From positions 1 through 64,000 of the forward strand of contig NZ_VBUI01000023.1 in the NCBI RefSeq assembly GCF_005780185.1: a DNA stretch of 64,000 nt, written 5' to 3'. This document shows positions 9,800 to 20,398 of the stretch, one piece after another (within the stretch, counting starts at the first letter, position 1; every line of letters begins with the position of its first letter). The DNA comes from Halomonas urmiana. GTDB taxonomy: Bacteria; Pseudomonadota; Gammaproteobacteria; Pseudomonadales; Halomonadaceae. The notes below the pieces were generated by a model, which saw only the letters and a list, made by a program, of their open reading frames with translations, searched no databases and had not been told where the DNA came from. A program made the translations under genes and the position numbers.

Positions 9800-10738
9800 A
9801 TGCCTGACGACCGCCCCCCCGCCATCCTGCTGATGGGCCCCACCGCCGCCGGCAAGACCGACCTCGCCATCGAGCTTCACGAGCGGCTCGGCTGCGAGCT
9901 GATCAGCGTCGACTCGGCGATGGTCTATCGCGGCCTCGACATTGGCAGCGCCAAGCCCGAGTCCGAGGAGCTTTCGCGCGCGCCGCACCGGCTGATCGAC
10001 ATCCGCGATCCGGCCGAGCCCTACTCGGCAGCCGATTTCCGTGAGGATGCCCTGCGCGAGATGCATGCCATCACCGCCGCCGGCCGGATGCCGCTGCTGG
10101 TCGGCGGCACCATGATGTACTTCAAGCACCTGCTCGAGGGCGTGGCCAACCTGCCGGCCGCCGATCCGGCGGTGCGTGCCGAGCTCGAGCGTCAGGTGGC
10201 CGAGCGGGGCCTGGCATCGCTTCACGAGGAGCTCGCCCGGGTCGATCCGGTCTCGGCGGCGCGCATCCACCCCAACGACCCCCAGCGCCTGACGCGGGCG
10301 CTGGAGGTCCATCGTCTCGCCGGACGCTCGCTCAGCGCGCTGTGGGATGAGCAGCATCAGGAAACCTTTCCCTTTCGTACGTTGTCGATAGGCCTCGCGC
10401 CGGGCGATCGCGGCATACTGCATGAGCGGATCGCCCAGCGCTTCAGGGCCATGCTCGACGCTGGGCTGATCGAGGAGGTCGCCGCGCTGAAGGGGCGCGG
10501 CGATCTCGCGGCCTCGCTGCCGTCGATGAAGAGCGTGGGCTATCGTCAGGTATGGTCCTATCTCGAGGGCGAGATCGACCGCGCCGAGCTCGAGCGGCTC
10601 GGCATCATCGCGACCCGCCAGCTGGCCAAGCGCCAGCTGACCTGGATGCGCAGCTGGCCGGGGCTCGAGTGGGTCGACAGCCTGGGCCCCGACCCGCTGG
10701 GCGAGGTGCTGAAACTGGTGCGCGAATTCGGCACTTAG
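9800..10738 (+). CDS. miaA: tRNA dimethylallyltransferase
   Basis: A 312-residue enzyme that adds a dimethylallyl group to A37 of UNN-decoding tRNAs. P-loop GPTAAGKTD at 13-21, followed by the conserved [18 protein letters not shown] block and the C-terminal KSVGYRQVW and [11 protein letters not shown] signatures. The ATG at 9800 with GGAG upstream was chosen; an in-frame start at 9719 would translate the palindromic element. Gene order mutL-miaA-hfq-hflX is conserved in gammaproteobacteria. Confidence 0.96.
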   Translation: MPDDRPPAILLMGPTAAGKTDLAIELHERLGCELISVDSAMVYRGLDIGSAKPESEELSRAPHRLIDIRDPAEPYSAADFREDALREMHAITAAGRMPLLVGGTMMYFKHLLEGVANLPAADPAVRAELERQVAERGLASLHEELARVDPVSAARIHPNDPQRLTRALEVHRLAGRSLSALWDEQHQETFPFRTLSIGLAPGDRGILHERIAQRFRAMLDAGLIEEVAALKGRGDLAASLPSMKSVGYRQVWSYLEGEIDRAELERLGIIATRQLAKRQLTWMRSWPGLEWVDSLGPDPLGEVLKLVREFGT

Positions 10739-10861
10739 CGTAAGATGGCGCTCTCGGTGGCCGGGTAAACAGGCCCCTCAGGGTATTCAGCGTTGCCCCC
10801 TGGCCGGAGCGACCATGACAGACATAACATCAACCCCCAGAGACACTTCAGGGAGAGCAAC

Positions 10862-11113
10862 ATGTCCAAAGGGCAGTCCCTTCAAGATCCGTACCTGAAC
10901 ATCCTGCGCAAGGAGCGCATTCCGGTATCGATTTTCCTGGTCAACGGCATCAAGCTGCAGGGCCAGATCGAGTCCTTCGATCAGTTCGTCATCCTGCTGC
11001 GCAACACGGTCAGCCAGATGGTCTACAAGCATGCTATTTCCACCGTGGTGCCGTCGCGCAACGTGCGCCTGCCGGCCCCGGACGCCGGCGCGCCGTCGGA
11101 CACTGATGCGTGA
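10862..11113 (+). CDS. hfq: RNA chaperone Hfq
   Basis: An 83-residue Sm-like hexameric RNA chaperone that pairs small RNAs with mRNAs. The Sm1 region ([20 protein letters not shown]) and the Sm2 motif VYKHAIST are intact. The C-terminal tail is short and acidic, as in Pseudomonas-type Hfq and unlike the long E. coli tail. It is preceded by AGGGAGAG. hflX follows after 8 nt. Confidence 0.97.
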   Translation: MSKGQSLQDPYLNILRKERIPVSIFLVNGIKLQGQIESFDQFVILLRNTVSQMVYKHAISTVVPSRNVRLPAPDAGAPSDTDA

Positions 11114-11121
11114 GGTACTGA

Positions 11122-12438
11122 TTGTTTTTTGAACGCCCCGACGCCGGTGAGATGGCGGTCCTCGTCCATGTGGATTTCCAGGACGAGCAGGAGCGCGAGG
11201 ACGCGGGAGAGTTCCTCGAGCTGGTTCGCTCGGCCGGCGCCACGCCGGCCACGCTGCTCACCGGCAGCCGCAAGCGCCCCGACTCGCGTACCTTCGTCGG
11301 GTCGGGCAAGCTCGAGGAGCTGCGCGAGGCGAAGGCCGTCCATCAGGCCGAACTGGTGATCTTCAATCACGCGCTCAGCCCCTCCCAGGAACGCAACCTC
11401 GAGCGCGAGCTCAAGTGCCGGGTGATCGACCGTACCGGCCTGATTCTCGATATCTTCGCCCAGCGCGCCCGCACCCATGAGGGCAAGCTGCAGGTGGAGC
11501 TGGCCCAGCTCGAGTACATGTCGACCCGGCTGGTGCGCGGCTGGACCCACCTGGAGCGCCAGAAGGGCGGCATCGGCCTGCGCGGGCCGGGCGAGACCCA
11601 GCTCGAGACCGACCGCCGCCTGCTGCGGGCGCGCATCAAGGCGATCCACAAGCGGCTCGACAAGGTGCGTAGCCAGCGCAGCCAGAATCGTCGGGCCCGC
11701 TCCCGGGCCGAGATCCCCAGCGTGTCGCTGGTCGGCTATACCAATGCCGGCAAGTCCACGCTCTTCAACGCCCTGACCACCGCCGAGGTCTATGCGGCCG
11801 ACCAGCTCTTCGCTACCCTCGACCCGACGCTCAGGCGCGTGGAGATCGAGGACGTCGGCCCGGTGGTGCTCGCCGATACCGTGGGCTTCATCCGTCACCT
11901 GCCCCACAAGCTGGTCGAGGCCTTCCGCGCGACCCTGCAGGAGGCCGCGGAGGCGAGCCTGCTGGTCCACGTGATCGATGCCGCCGACCCCGACCGCGAG
12001 CTCAACGTCGGCCAGGTCGAGGCGGTGCTCGAGGAGATCGGGGCTCGTGATTTGCCGACGCTCAAGGTGATGAACAAGATCGACCTGCTCGACAGTGCCC
12101 CGCGCATCGAGCGCGACGGCGAGGGGCACCCCGAGGTGGTGTGGGTTTCGGCACAGCAGGGCAAGGGACTCGAGCTCCTGGAGCAGGCGCTCTCCGAGTG
12201 CCTGGCCGAGGACATCATCGAGCTCGAACTGGCCCTGGCCCCCGAGCAGGGCAAGTTGCGTGCCGGGCTACATGAGCTGGGGGCGGTGCGCGAGGAGCGT
12301 TTCGACGACCAGGGACACAGCCTGCTGACGGTGCGCCTGCCGCGGCGCGACTTCCTGCAGCTGATGGCGCGCCTGGGCGAGCGGGCCGACGACTACCTGC
12401 CGACGACCCTGCAGGAGAAGCCGGTCTGGGAAGCGTGA
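11122..12438 (+). CDS. hflX: Ribosome-splitting GTPase HflX (TTG start)
   Basis: A 438-residue GTPase that splits stalled or stressed 70S ribosomes. It has an N-terminal HflX subdomain, a linker rich in charged residues, and a G domain with G1 GYTNAGKSTLFN near 204-215, G3 DTVGFI and G4 NKID. The start is TTG at 11122: the resulting N-terminus MFFERPDAGEMAVLVHVDF aligns with the conserved family opening, and GAGG lies 7 nt upstream. An ATG at 11152 would remove that conserved segment. Confidence 0.94.
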   Translation: MFFERPDAGEMAVLVHVDFQDEQEREDAGEFLELVRSAGATPATLLTGSRKRPDSRTFVGSGKLEELREAKAVHQAELVIFNHALSPSQERNLERELKCRVIDRTGLILDIFAQRARTHEGKLQVELAQLEYMSTRLVRGWTHLERQKGGIGLRGPGETQLETDRRLLRARIKAIHKRLDKVRSQRSQNRRARSRAEIPSVSLVGYTNAGKSTLFNALTTAEVYAADQLFATLDPTLRRVEIEDVGPVVLADTVGFIRHLPHKLVEAFRATLQEAAEASLLVHVIDAADPDRELNVGQVEAVLEEIGARDLPTLKVMNKIDLLDSAPRIERDGEGHPEVVWVSAQQGKGLELLEQALSECLAEDIIELELALAPEQGKLRAGLHELGAVREERFDDQGHSLLTVRLPRRDFLQLMARLGERADDYLPTTLQEKPVWEA

Positions 12439-12582
12439 GGCAGGCGGGGCAGGACACCTCGCCGCGACCACAACATCATAACAGGGACGCCGGGCACGGC
12501 CGGGCGGCACCCGAAGGATCGCAACGGACGCCCGTCGCCAGTTGTCTTGTCGACGGGACGCAACGCAGAGTGGAGACGACGA

Positions 12583-13794
12583 ATGGCCTGGAATGAGCCT
12601 GGTGGTGGCAACCAGCACGACCCCTGGAGCGGTGGGGGACGTGGTGGCAACGGAGGCGGCAAGGGCGGCGGCAATCAGGGGCCGCCCGACCTCGATGAGG
12701 CCCTGAAGAAGTTTCAGGACAAACTCAACAACATGCTGGGCGGCCGCGGCGGAAAGCGCGGCGGCGCCGGAGGCAAGGGCGGCGGTGGCAAGCCACGCAA
12801 CGCCTTCACCCTGCCTGGCCTGCTGATCGTGGTGGTACTGGCCATCTGGGCGGCCTCCGGGTTCTACCTGGTCGATCAGTCCGAGCGCGGCGTGGTGCTG
12901 CGCTTCGGCAAGTTCCAGGAAGTGGTCACTCCGGGTCTGCAGTGGAACCCGCCGCTGATCGATGACGTGCGGATGGTCAACGTGACTCGCGTGCGCTCGC
13001 TGACCCAGACCCAGTCGATGCTGACCCAGGACGAGAACATCGTCTCGGTCGAGATCTCGGCCCAGTACCAGGTCGCCGATCCCCGCTCCTACGTGCTCAA
13101 CGTGCGCAACCCCGAGCTCAGCCTCGAGAACGCCCTGGACAGCGCGCTGCGCCACGTGGTCGGCGGTACCGACATGATCGATATCCTGACCTCCGGGCGT
13201 GAGATTCTCGGCAGCTCCGTGGCGAGCCGCCTGCAGTCCTACCTGGACAGCTACGGAACGGGCATCTTGCTGCAGACTCTCAACGTCGAGTCCACCGCGC
13301 CGCCCGATCCGGTGCAGGACGCCTTCGACGACGTCATCCGCGCCCGCGAAGACCGTCAGCGCACCATCAACCAGGCGCTGGCCTACGCCAATGCCGTGAT
13401 CCCGGCGGCTCAGGGGCAGGCCCAGCGCCTGGTCGAGCAGGGTCAGGGCTATCGCGAATCGGTAGTCGCCGAGGCCGAGGGCCAGGCCAGCCGCTTCAGC
13501 GCCCTCCTGACCCAGTACCAGGATGATCCCGCGATCATGCGCGAGCGCCTCTACCTCGACACCATGTCCGAGGTCTACGGCGAGACCGCCAAGGTGATGG
13601 TGGATGTGTCCGAGAACAGCCCGCTGATGGTGCTGCCGCTCGACCGTCTCGGCAGCGCCGGCAGCTCGGGCGCCAGCGCCCAGGGCAGCGATGAGGGGCT
13701 GGATCCGCGGGTCCTCGAGCGCCTCGGTAGTAGCCAGTCGTCGAGCAGCAGCAACAGCAGCAACAGCAATGGCATCCGCAGGGAGGGCCGTTAA
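12583..13794 (+). CDS. hflK: FtsH protease modulator HflK
   Basis: A 403-residue inner-membrane SPFH-family protein that forms a cage with HflC around FtsH. The cytoplasmic N-terminus (1-75) is glycine-rich. One transmembrane segment spans about 77-97. The periplasmic SPFH domain begins with DQSERGVVLRFGKFQ, and a Gln/Ala-rich coiled coil (about 265-330) follows. The C-terminus is a Ser/Asn-rich tail. ATG at 12583 has GTGGAG upstream. The stop overlaps the hflC start by one base. Confidence 0.95.
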   Translation: MAWNEPGGGNQHDPWSGGGRGGNGGGKGGGNQGPPDLDEALKKFQDKLNNMLGGRGGKRGGAGGKGGGGKPRNAFTLPGLLIVVVLAIWAASGFYLVDQSERGVVLRFGKFQEVVTPGLQWNPPLIDDVRMVNVTRVRSLTQTQSMLTQDENIVSVEISAQYQVADPRSYVLNVRNPELSLENALDSALRHVVGGTDMIDILTSGREILGSSVASRLQSYLDSYGTGILLQTLNVESTAPPDPVQDAFDDVIRAREDRQRTINQALAYANAVIPAAQGQAQRLVEQGQGYRESVVAEAEGQASRFSALLTQYQDDPAIMRERLYLDTMSEVYGETAKVMVDVSENSPLMVLPLDRLGSAGSSGASAQGSDEGLDPRVLERLGSSQSSSSSNSSNSNGIRREGR

Positions 13795-14678
13795 TGATGA
13801 TCAATAATCGATCCCTGCTCGTCGTGGGCGGCCTGGCCGCCATCGCCTGGCTGGCCAGCAACAGCCTCTACGTGGTGGACGAGACCGAGCGTGCGGTGAA
13901 GCTGCGCTTCGGCGAGATCATCGAGGAGGACATCCAGCCCGGCCTGCACGTCAAGGTGCCGATCACCCAGACCGTGCGCACCTTCGATACCCGGGTGCTG
14001 ACGCTGGATACCGATCCCAGCCGTTACCTGACCCTCGAGCAGAAGGCGGTGATCGTCGATTCCTACGTCCAGTGGCAGGTGATCAATCCGACGCGCTACT
14101 ACGAGGCGACCTCCGGCGACGAGCTGCAGGCGGTGCGCCTGATCCAGCCGCGGGTCGACGAGAGCCTGCGTAACGAGTTCGGTCGCCTGAACCTGCAGCA
14201 GATCATCTCGGAGAAGCGTGATGACCTGATGACGGGGCCCACTGAGGAACTGAACGCGCTGATGCGCGACGAACTCGGCGTGGCGATCCTCGATATTCGC
14301 GTCAAGCGCATCGACCTGCCCGAGGACGTCTCCTCGGCGGTCTATGACCGCATGCGCTCCGAGCGTGAGCGCCAGGCCAGCGAATGGCGGGCCCAGGGTC
14401 GGGAGGAGTCCGAGCGGATCCGCGCCAATGCCGATCGCCGGCGCTCGGTGCTGCTCGCCCAGGCGCGTGCTCGCTCCGAGACGCTGCGCGGTGAGGGCGA
14501 TGCCGAGGCGGCGGCCATCTTCTCCGAGGCCTACGGCAAGGACGAGGAGTTCTTCAGCTTCTGGCGCAGCCTCGATGCCTATCGCCAGAGCTTCGAGGGC
14601 GACGGCAACATGCTGGTGCTGGACCCCTCCAGCGACTTCTTCCAGTACCTCAAGAGTCCGGCCGCGACGGACCAGTGA
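13794..14678 (+). CDS. hflC: FtsH protease modulator HflC
   Basis: A 294-residue SPFH-family partner of HflK. A single N-terminal membrane anchor (about 7-25) is followed by VDETERAVKLRFGE and the SPFH fold, then a helical region with AQGREESERIRANADR. Either the ATG at 13794 (overlapping the hflK stop) or 13797 could be used. Following hflC are a promoter-like sequence and a strong intrinsic terminator. Confidence 0.95.
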   Translation: MMINNRSLLVVGGLAAIAWLASNSLYVVDETERAVKLRFGEIIEEDIQPGLHVKVPITQTVRTFDTRVLTLDTDPSRYLTLEQKAVIVDSYVQWQVINPTRYYEATSGDELQAVRLIQPRVDESLRNEFGRLNLQQIISEKRDDLMTGPTEELNALMRDELGVAILDIRVKRIDLPEDVSSAVYDRMRSERERQASEWRAQGREESERIRANADRRRSVLLAQARARSETLRGEGDAEAAAIFSEAYGKDEEFFSFWRSLDAYRQSFEGDGNMLVLDPSSDFFQYLKSPAATDQ

Positions 14679-14715
14679 GCCGGGCGGCGGGCGGTGCGCC
14701 GCCCGCCGGTCGGGG

Positions 14716-14743
14716 TTCAACCGGCCTGCAAACGTGATAGAAT
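14716..14743 (+). promoter_or_regulatory. Possible sigma-70 promoter for hisZ-purA
   Basis: TTCAAC at 14716-14721 and TAGAAT at 14738-14743 are separated by 16 bp. The -10 hexamer matches consensus at five of six positions; the -35 is weak. Predicted initiation lies at the base of the terminator hairpin beginning at 14749, so any transcript would start with that hairpin. Confidence 0.35.
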
Positions 14744-14748
14744 CCATC

Positions 14749-14772
14749 AACCGGGCGTGGCCCGGTTTTTTT
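14749..14772 (+). terminator. Intrinsic terminator after hflC
   Basis: An 8-bp perfect stem AACCGGGC/GCCCGGTT with a 3-nt loop is followed by a run of T to 14772. It ends the hfq-hflXKC transcript before hisZ. Confidence 0.85.
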
Positions 14773-14861
14773 GTGGCCTCTCCCCGGCGCCCACTCGCCG
14801 ATCCGCCTCGCGCGACCCGGGAATCGCCGAAGGCCCACCATCGTCTAGCAGGATGAACGAC

Positions 14862-16058
14862 ATGACCATCGCTGACCGCTGGCTGCTCCCCGACGGCATG
14901 GACGAGGTACTGCCGCCCCAGGCCAGTCGCATGGAGGAGCTGCGCCGAGCGCTGCTCGACCTCTATCACCGCTGGGGCTACGATCAGGTGATGCCCCCCC
15001 CCGTGGAGTTCCTGGATTCCCTGCTGACCGGCACCGGGACCGACCTCGATCTGCAGACCTTCAAGCTCACCGATCAGATGACCGGCCGCATGATGGGCGT
15101 CAGCGCCGACGTCACGCCCCAGGTCGCGCGCATGGACGCCCACTCCCTGCGTCGCCAGGGGCCGGTCCGGCTCTGCTACTGCACCAACGTGCTGCGCGCC
15201 AAGGCCGACCAGTACCAGGGTGGCCGCAGCCCGGTGCAGGTCGGCGTGGAGCTGTTTGGTCATGCGGGCCTCGAGGCCGACCTGGAGATCCTGCGCCTGG
15301 CCCTGGCGAGCCTCGAGACGGCCGGCGCCAAGGAGATCCACCTGGCCTTGGGTCACATCGGGATCTATCGCAGCCTGGTCGAGGCCGCCGGCCTCGACGC
15401 CGACCAGGAACGTGCGCTGTTCGATGCCCTGGCGCTGAAATCGCCGGGCGAGCTCGCGGCGCGCGTCGAGGAGAGCGTGCACGACCCGGGCCTCGCGGCG
15501 ATGTTCCTCGCCCTGGGCGACCTGCACGGCGGACGCGAGGTGCTGGAGGCGGCCCGCGAGGCCTTCGAGGAGGCGCCCCAGCCCGTGGGCGCGGCCCTGG
15601 ATCAGCTGCGGGCCCTGGTCGATGGCGTGTTCGCCGAGTACCCCGGGGTCGAGCCCTACTTCGACCTGGCCGAGCTGCGTGGCTATCAGTACCACACCGG
15701 CATGATGTTCGCCGCCTACGTGCCGCACTATGGCCAGGCGCTGGCCAAGGGCGGGCGCTACGACGATACCGGCCGCGCCTTCGGTCGGGCCCGGCCGGCC
15801 ACCGGCTTCTCCATGGACCTGAAGCTGCTGGCCACCCTGGCCCCCGGTGCGCCTGAGCCCGACGGCATCTGGGCGCCGGCCGAAGGGGAGGGGCTCGCCG
15901 ACGCCCTGCAGGCGCTGCGCCAGCAGGGCGAGCGGGTCGTCCAGGCGCTGCCCGGGCAGCGCACCGGTCCGGCGGAGCACCGCTGCGATCGCCGGCTGGA
16001 GCGTATCGACGGTCGCTGGGAGCCACGCTTCCTCGAGACCCCACAGGACCGCGCCTGA
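14862..16058 (+). CDS. hisZ: ATP phosphoribosyltransferase regulatory subunit HisZ
   Basis: A 398-residue class II aminoacyl-tRNA-synthetase-like protein, paralogous to HisRS, that pairs with short HisG to start histidine synthesis. It has the HisRS-like opening DRWLLPDGMDEVLPP, motif 2-like RLCYCTNVLRA and the GGRYDDTGRAFGR region, but no anticodon-binding domain. The ATG at 14862 gives the usual N-terminus and has AGGA upstream; 14853 is an alternative. Its position before purA is typical of Pseudomonas-like genomes. Confidence 0.94.
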   Translation: MTIADRWLLPDGMDEVLPPQASRMEELRRALLDLYHRWGYDQVMPPPVEFLDSLLTGTGTDLDLQTFKLTDQMTGRMMGVSADVTPQVARMDAHSLRRQGPVRLCYCTNVLRAKADQYQGGRSPVQVGVELFGHAGLEADLEILRLALASLETAGAKEIHLALGHIGIYRSLVEAAGLDADQERALFDALALKSPGELAARVEESVHDPGLAAMFLALGDLHGGREVLEAAREAFEEAPQPVGAALDQLRALVDGVFAEYPGVEPYFDLAELRGYQYHTGMMFAAYVPHYGQALAKGGRYDDTGRAFGRARPATGFSMDLKLLATLAPGAPEPDGIWAPAEGEGLADALQALRQQGERVVQALPGQRTGPAEHRCDRRLERIDGRWEPRFLETPQDRA

Positions 16059-17426
<1,368 letters not shown>

Positions 17427-17452
17427 TCGCGACCGCGCACCGACGGCAAGAC

Positions 17453-17483
17453 GCGAAGGCCGGCCCTGGGGGCCGGCCTTCGC
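17453..17483. terminator. Bidirectional hairpin between purA and cobO
   Basis: A 13-bp perfect stem (GCGAAGGCCGGCC and its complement) with a 5-nt loop lies between convergent purA and cobO. There is no clear T run, so strength as an intrinsic terminator is uncertain. Confidence 0.65.
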
Positions 17484-17507
17484 GCATTCAGTCGGCGGAG
17501 GAGGGCG

Positions 17508-18107
17508 TCAGTAATCGATGCCGCGGCGCGCCTGGAGGCCGCTGTTGAAGGCGTGTCGAACCTCGGTCATCTCGGTGACGGTATCGGCCATGGCGACGAG
17601 CTCCCGGTGGGCGTTGCGCCCGGTGACGATCACCGTCTGCTCGGCGGGGCGGTTCGCCAGCGCCGCCTTCACGGTGGCGATGTCCAGATAGCCGAACTTG
17701 AGCATGTAGGTGATCTCGTCGAGCACCACTAGGTAGACGTCGGGGTCGGTGAGCATGCGCTCGGCCTCGGCCCACACCTCCTGGCAGGCGCGGGTGTCGG
17801 CGTCGCGGTCCTGGGTGTCCCAGGTGAAGCCGGTGGCCATGATCGCGACCTCGAGATGCTCGTCCTCGGCCAGCCGTTCGCGCTCGCCGCACTCCCAGAG
17901 CCCCTTGATGAACTGCACCACCCCGACCCGGTAGCCGTAGCCCAGGGCCCGGGTCACGGTGCCCCAGGCGGCCGTGGTCTTGCCCTTGCCGTTGCCGGTG
18001 AAGACCATTAACAGCCCGCGCTGCTCGGTCGCCTCGGCGACCTTCTCGTCGACCCGGGTCTTGAGTTTCTGCATCGCCTGCTGGTGGCGGGTATCGCGAT
18101 CGTTCAT
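17508..18107 (-). CDS. cobO: Corrinoid (cob(I)yrinic acid a,c-diamide) adenosyltransferase
   Basis: A 199-residue BtuR/CobO/CobA-type enzyme that transfers adenosyl from ATP to Co(I) corrinoids. P-loop GNGKGKTT at 39-46, then the conserved VQFIKGLWECGER and LDEITYMLKFGYLD blocks. The start at 18107 excludes 15 upstream residues without family similarity. No other cobalamin gene is nearby, so it may serve salvage as well as synthesis. QueG in this window needs cobalamin. Confidence 0.94.
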   Translation of the reverse strand: MNDRDTRHQQAMQKLKTRVDEKVAEATEQRGLLMVFTGNGKGKTTAAWGTVTRALGYGYRVGVVQFIKGLWECGERERLAEDEHLEVAIMATGFTWDTQDRDADTRACQEVWAEAERMLTDPDVYLVVLDEITYMLKFGYLDIATVKAALANRPAEQTVIVTGRNAHRELVAMADTVTEMTEVRHAFNSGLQARRGIDY

Positions 18108-18172
18108 CGAGGCTCCGTGACGTGTACAAGGCTTGTCGAGGAGTGGCAGCATACGCCAGAACGCGTCGTGCG

Positions 18173-19681
18173 TCAGCCTTCGAGGCTGGCACGCTGACCT
18201 ATCCGGGCTTCCATGCGCGCCAGGAAGACGGCCATGATCCGCTCATAGAGAGCCCGGCCAAGCATGGCATCCTCGATGCCGGCATCCACGTTGGGGTTGT
18301 CGTTGACCTCGATCACCACGACCCGCTCGCCGGCCTGCTTGATATCGACCCCATAGAAGCCGTCGCCGATCAGCCGGGTGGCACGCAGTGCCGCCTTGAT
18401 AACGGCTGGCGGCACCTCGGCGGGATCGTGGGTGGTGAAGCCGCCGCTCTTCACTCGGCCGCCGGAGTGGTCGTAGATCTGCCAGTGGCCTCGGGCCATG
18501 TAGTAGCGGCTGGCGAACAGCACCTGGCCGTCGAGCACGCCGATCCGCCAGTCGAACGCAGTGGGCAGCCACTCCTGAAGCAGCAGTAGGGCCGAGGTGG
18601 CGAAGAGCCGCTCAGATTCGCGCGCGAGCTCTTCCAGGGACGCCACCTTGACGATGCCCCGGGAGAAGGCGCCGTCGGGAATCTTCAGTACTAGCGGGAA
18701 ACCCAGGCCTGCAACCCGCTCGGCCAGCGGTCGGCGATCACCGCGCTTGAGTAAGATGCCCTCCGGTGCCGGCACGCCCCTGGCCCGCAGCAGGGCGTGC
18801 AGGTAGACCTTGTTGGTGCAGCGCAGGATGTCGCGGGGCGCATCGATCACCACCAGCCCCTCGTGTTCCGCGCGTCGGGCCATGCGATAGGTGTGGTGAT
18901 CCAGCGCGGTGGTCTCACGAATGAACAGGCCGTCGAACTCGGCGAGGCGTCCGGCGTCGCGGCGGGTGATCAGCGAAACGTCGATGCCCTGTCGGCGCCC
19001 TGCACGAATGAACGCCTTCAGCGCCCCGCGGTTACTCGGCGGCAGCGCCTCCTCGGGATCGACCAGGATCGCCAGGTCGAAGCGGTAGCGGCGGCGCGCC
19101 TGGGGAGTGCGCCATACCCGGCGCGAGTGGCGATTGAGGGCCGTCGCGAACAGGTCCTGCTCGTCGGCGGTCAGCTCGCGCAGGCGCAGGGGCTTCAGGC
19201 GCGCCAGCCGCCAGGCGCCGTGGCGGCGCACCAGGCGCGCCTCGAGCAGCGGACAGGGCAGGCGTTCGAAGAGCTTGCGCGCCAGCCTCGCGAGGCCGGG
19301 CTCCCGGCAGTCGCCGAATAGCACCCGCAGGGTCAGTCGGTCGCCGCACAAAGCACCCTGGCGCCTCAGGTCGTCAAGCAGGGCATCCAGGCCATCGAGC
19401 TGCAGGTCGACCAGCGCCTTGCGCCCGAGTGCATTGAGCGTCTCCACCGCAGGCAAGACGCGATGTCCCCGCGCCTGGGCCAGCAGCGATACGTAGTAGC
19501 CGGTACCTAGATCGTCGAGCTCGCCGCACAGGTTGATCACGCGGGTGGTGCGGTTCGGCTCATCGGCAAGCCGGTGCTGTCGGTCCTGGGCGAGGAAGTC
19601 GTCGGCGGTGATCACATCCTCGGAGGGGAAGTAGGGGCGCCAGTCTTCCAGGCGGTCGACGACGATGCGCAGCGGACACAT
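18173..19681 (-). CDS. RimK-like ATP-grasp ligase with N-terminal RLAN domain
   Basis: A 502-residue protein. Residues 1 to about 200 match the RimK-like ATP-grasp N-terminal (RLAN) type and open with MCPLRIVVDRLEDWRPYFP. The ATP-grasp domain (about 230-495) has the lysine/glycine loop KIPDGAFSRGIVKV, LLLQEWLPTAFDWRIGVLDG and the metal-binding motif EVNDNPNVDAGIED. Such enzymes join an acid to an amine through an acyl phosphate; the substrate is unknown. It is divergent from a GNAT acetyltransferase, a partnership reported for this family. The start at 19681 excludes a very long upstream open frame that is antisense to yajQ and other genes. Confidence 0.85.
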   Translation of the reverse strand: MCPLRIVVDRLEDWRPYFPSEDVITADDFLAQDRQHRLADEPNRTTRVINLCGELDDLGTGYYVSLLAQARGHRVLPAVETLNALGRKALVDLQLDGLDALLDDLRRQGALCGDRLTLRVLFGDCREPGLARLARKLFERLPCPLLEARLVRRHGAWRLARLKPLRLRELTADEQDLFATALNRHSRRVWRTPQARRRYRFDLAILVDPEEALPPSNRGALKAFIRAGRRQGIDVSLITRRDAGRLAEFDGLFIRETTALDHHTYRMARRAEHEGLVVIDAPRDILRCTNKVYLHALLRARGVPAPEGILLKRGDRRPLAERVAGLGFPLVLKIPDGAFSRGIVKVASLEELARESERLFATSALLLLQEWLPTAFDWRIGVLDGQVLFASRYYMARGHWQIYDHSGGRVKSGGFTTHDPAEVPPAVIKAALRATRLIGDGFYGVDIKQAGERVVVIEVNDNPNVDAGIEDAMLGRALYERIMAVFLARMEARIGQRASLEG

Positions 19682-19849
19682 GTCAGGCTTCCAGGCAGGG
19701 CGGCGAGGTGCCGCCGGAATGCGGCCAGCATGCGCCTGAGGCCAGGCGCCGACAAGCGCCGCGATGGGTGAAAAGATTTCATGGTCGACGCCGATGACAT
19801 CGACATTGGCCATGATCACAATCGTTGCCAGGACCTCTGGAGACTCGAG

Positions 19850-20350
19850 ATGACCGTCACCCTGCGCCAGGCCAACAGCCATGACCTGGATGCTCTCTAT
19901 CGGCTGGAACAGGTGGCCTTCAGCGGCGATCGCTTCAGCCGTCGTCAGCTCTGGCACCTGCTCAACCGTGCCCATGCCGTCACCCTGGTCGCGGAACGCA
20001 AGGACGCGGCCGAAGGGAACCAGCGCCTGCTCGGCTACGGCATCCTGCTGTTTCGCCGCGGCAGCCGCCGCGCTCGACTCTATTCCTTCTGCGTGCATCC
20101 CGAGGGGCGCGGCAGAGGCCTCGGCCGGCGCCTGCTGGTGGCACTGGAGGCCGAGGCGCGCGTGCGGGAGGCCGAGGTGCTCGGCCTGGAAGTGCGTGCC
20201 GACAATGCCGTGGCGCTCGGGCTCTATCGACGCATGGGCTTCTACCCGGAGCGCTGGCTGGGCGATTACTACGTGGACGGCTGCGGTGGCTGGCAGATGG
20301 CCAAGCCGCTGGAGGTCTTTCTGGAAGCCGCGCCCCGGCGCGCAGGCTGA
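19850..20350 (+). CDS. GNAT-family N-acetyltransferase
   Basis: A 166-residue single-domain acetyltransferase with the acetyl-CoA loop VHPEGRGRGLGRRLL (residues about 83-97) and the motif B block NAVALGLYRRMGFY. It is divergent from the RLAN/ATP-grasp gene over 168 bp. The pairing suggests both act on the same small molecule or peptide, one ligating and one acylating; this is inference from neighbourhood. The ATG at 19850 has CTGGAG upstream. Confidence 0.85.
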   Translation: MTVTLRQANSHDLDALYRLEQVAFSGDRFSRRQLWHLLNRAHAVTLVAERKDAAEGNQRLLGYGILLFRRGSRRARLYSFCVHPEGRGRGLGRRLLVALEAEARVREAEVLGLEVRADNAVALGLYRRMGFYPERWLGDYYVDGCGGWQMAKPLEVFLEAAPRRAG

Positions 20351-20398
20351 TAGAATCGTCTTCTTTCTTTCATCTTCCATGACCCGCAGGACATCGCC

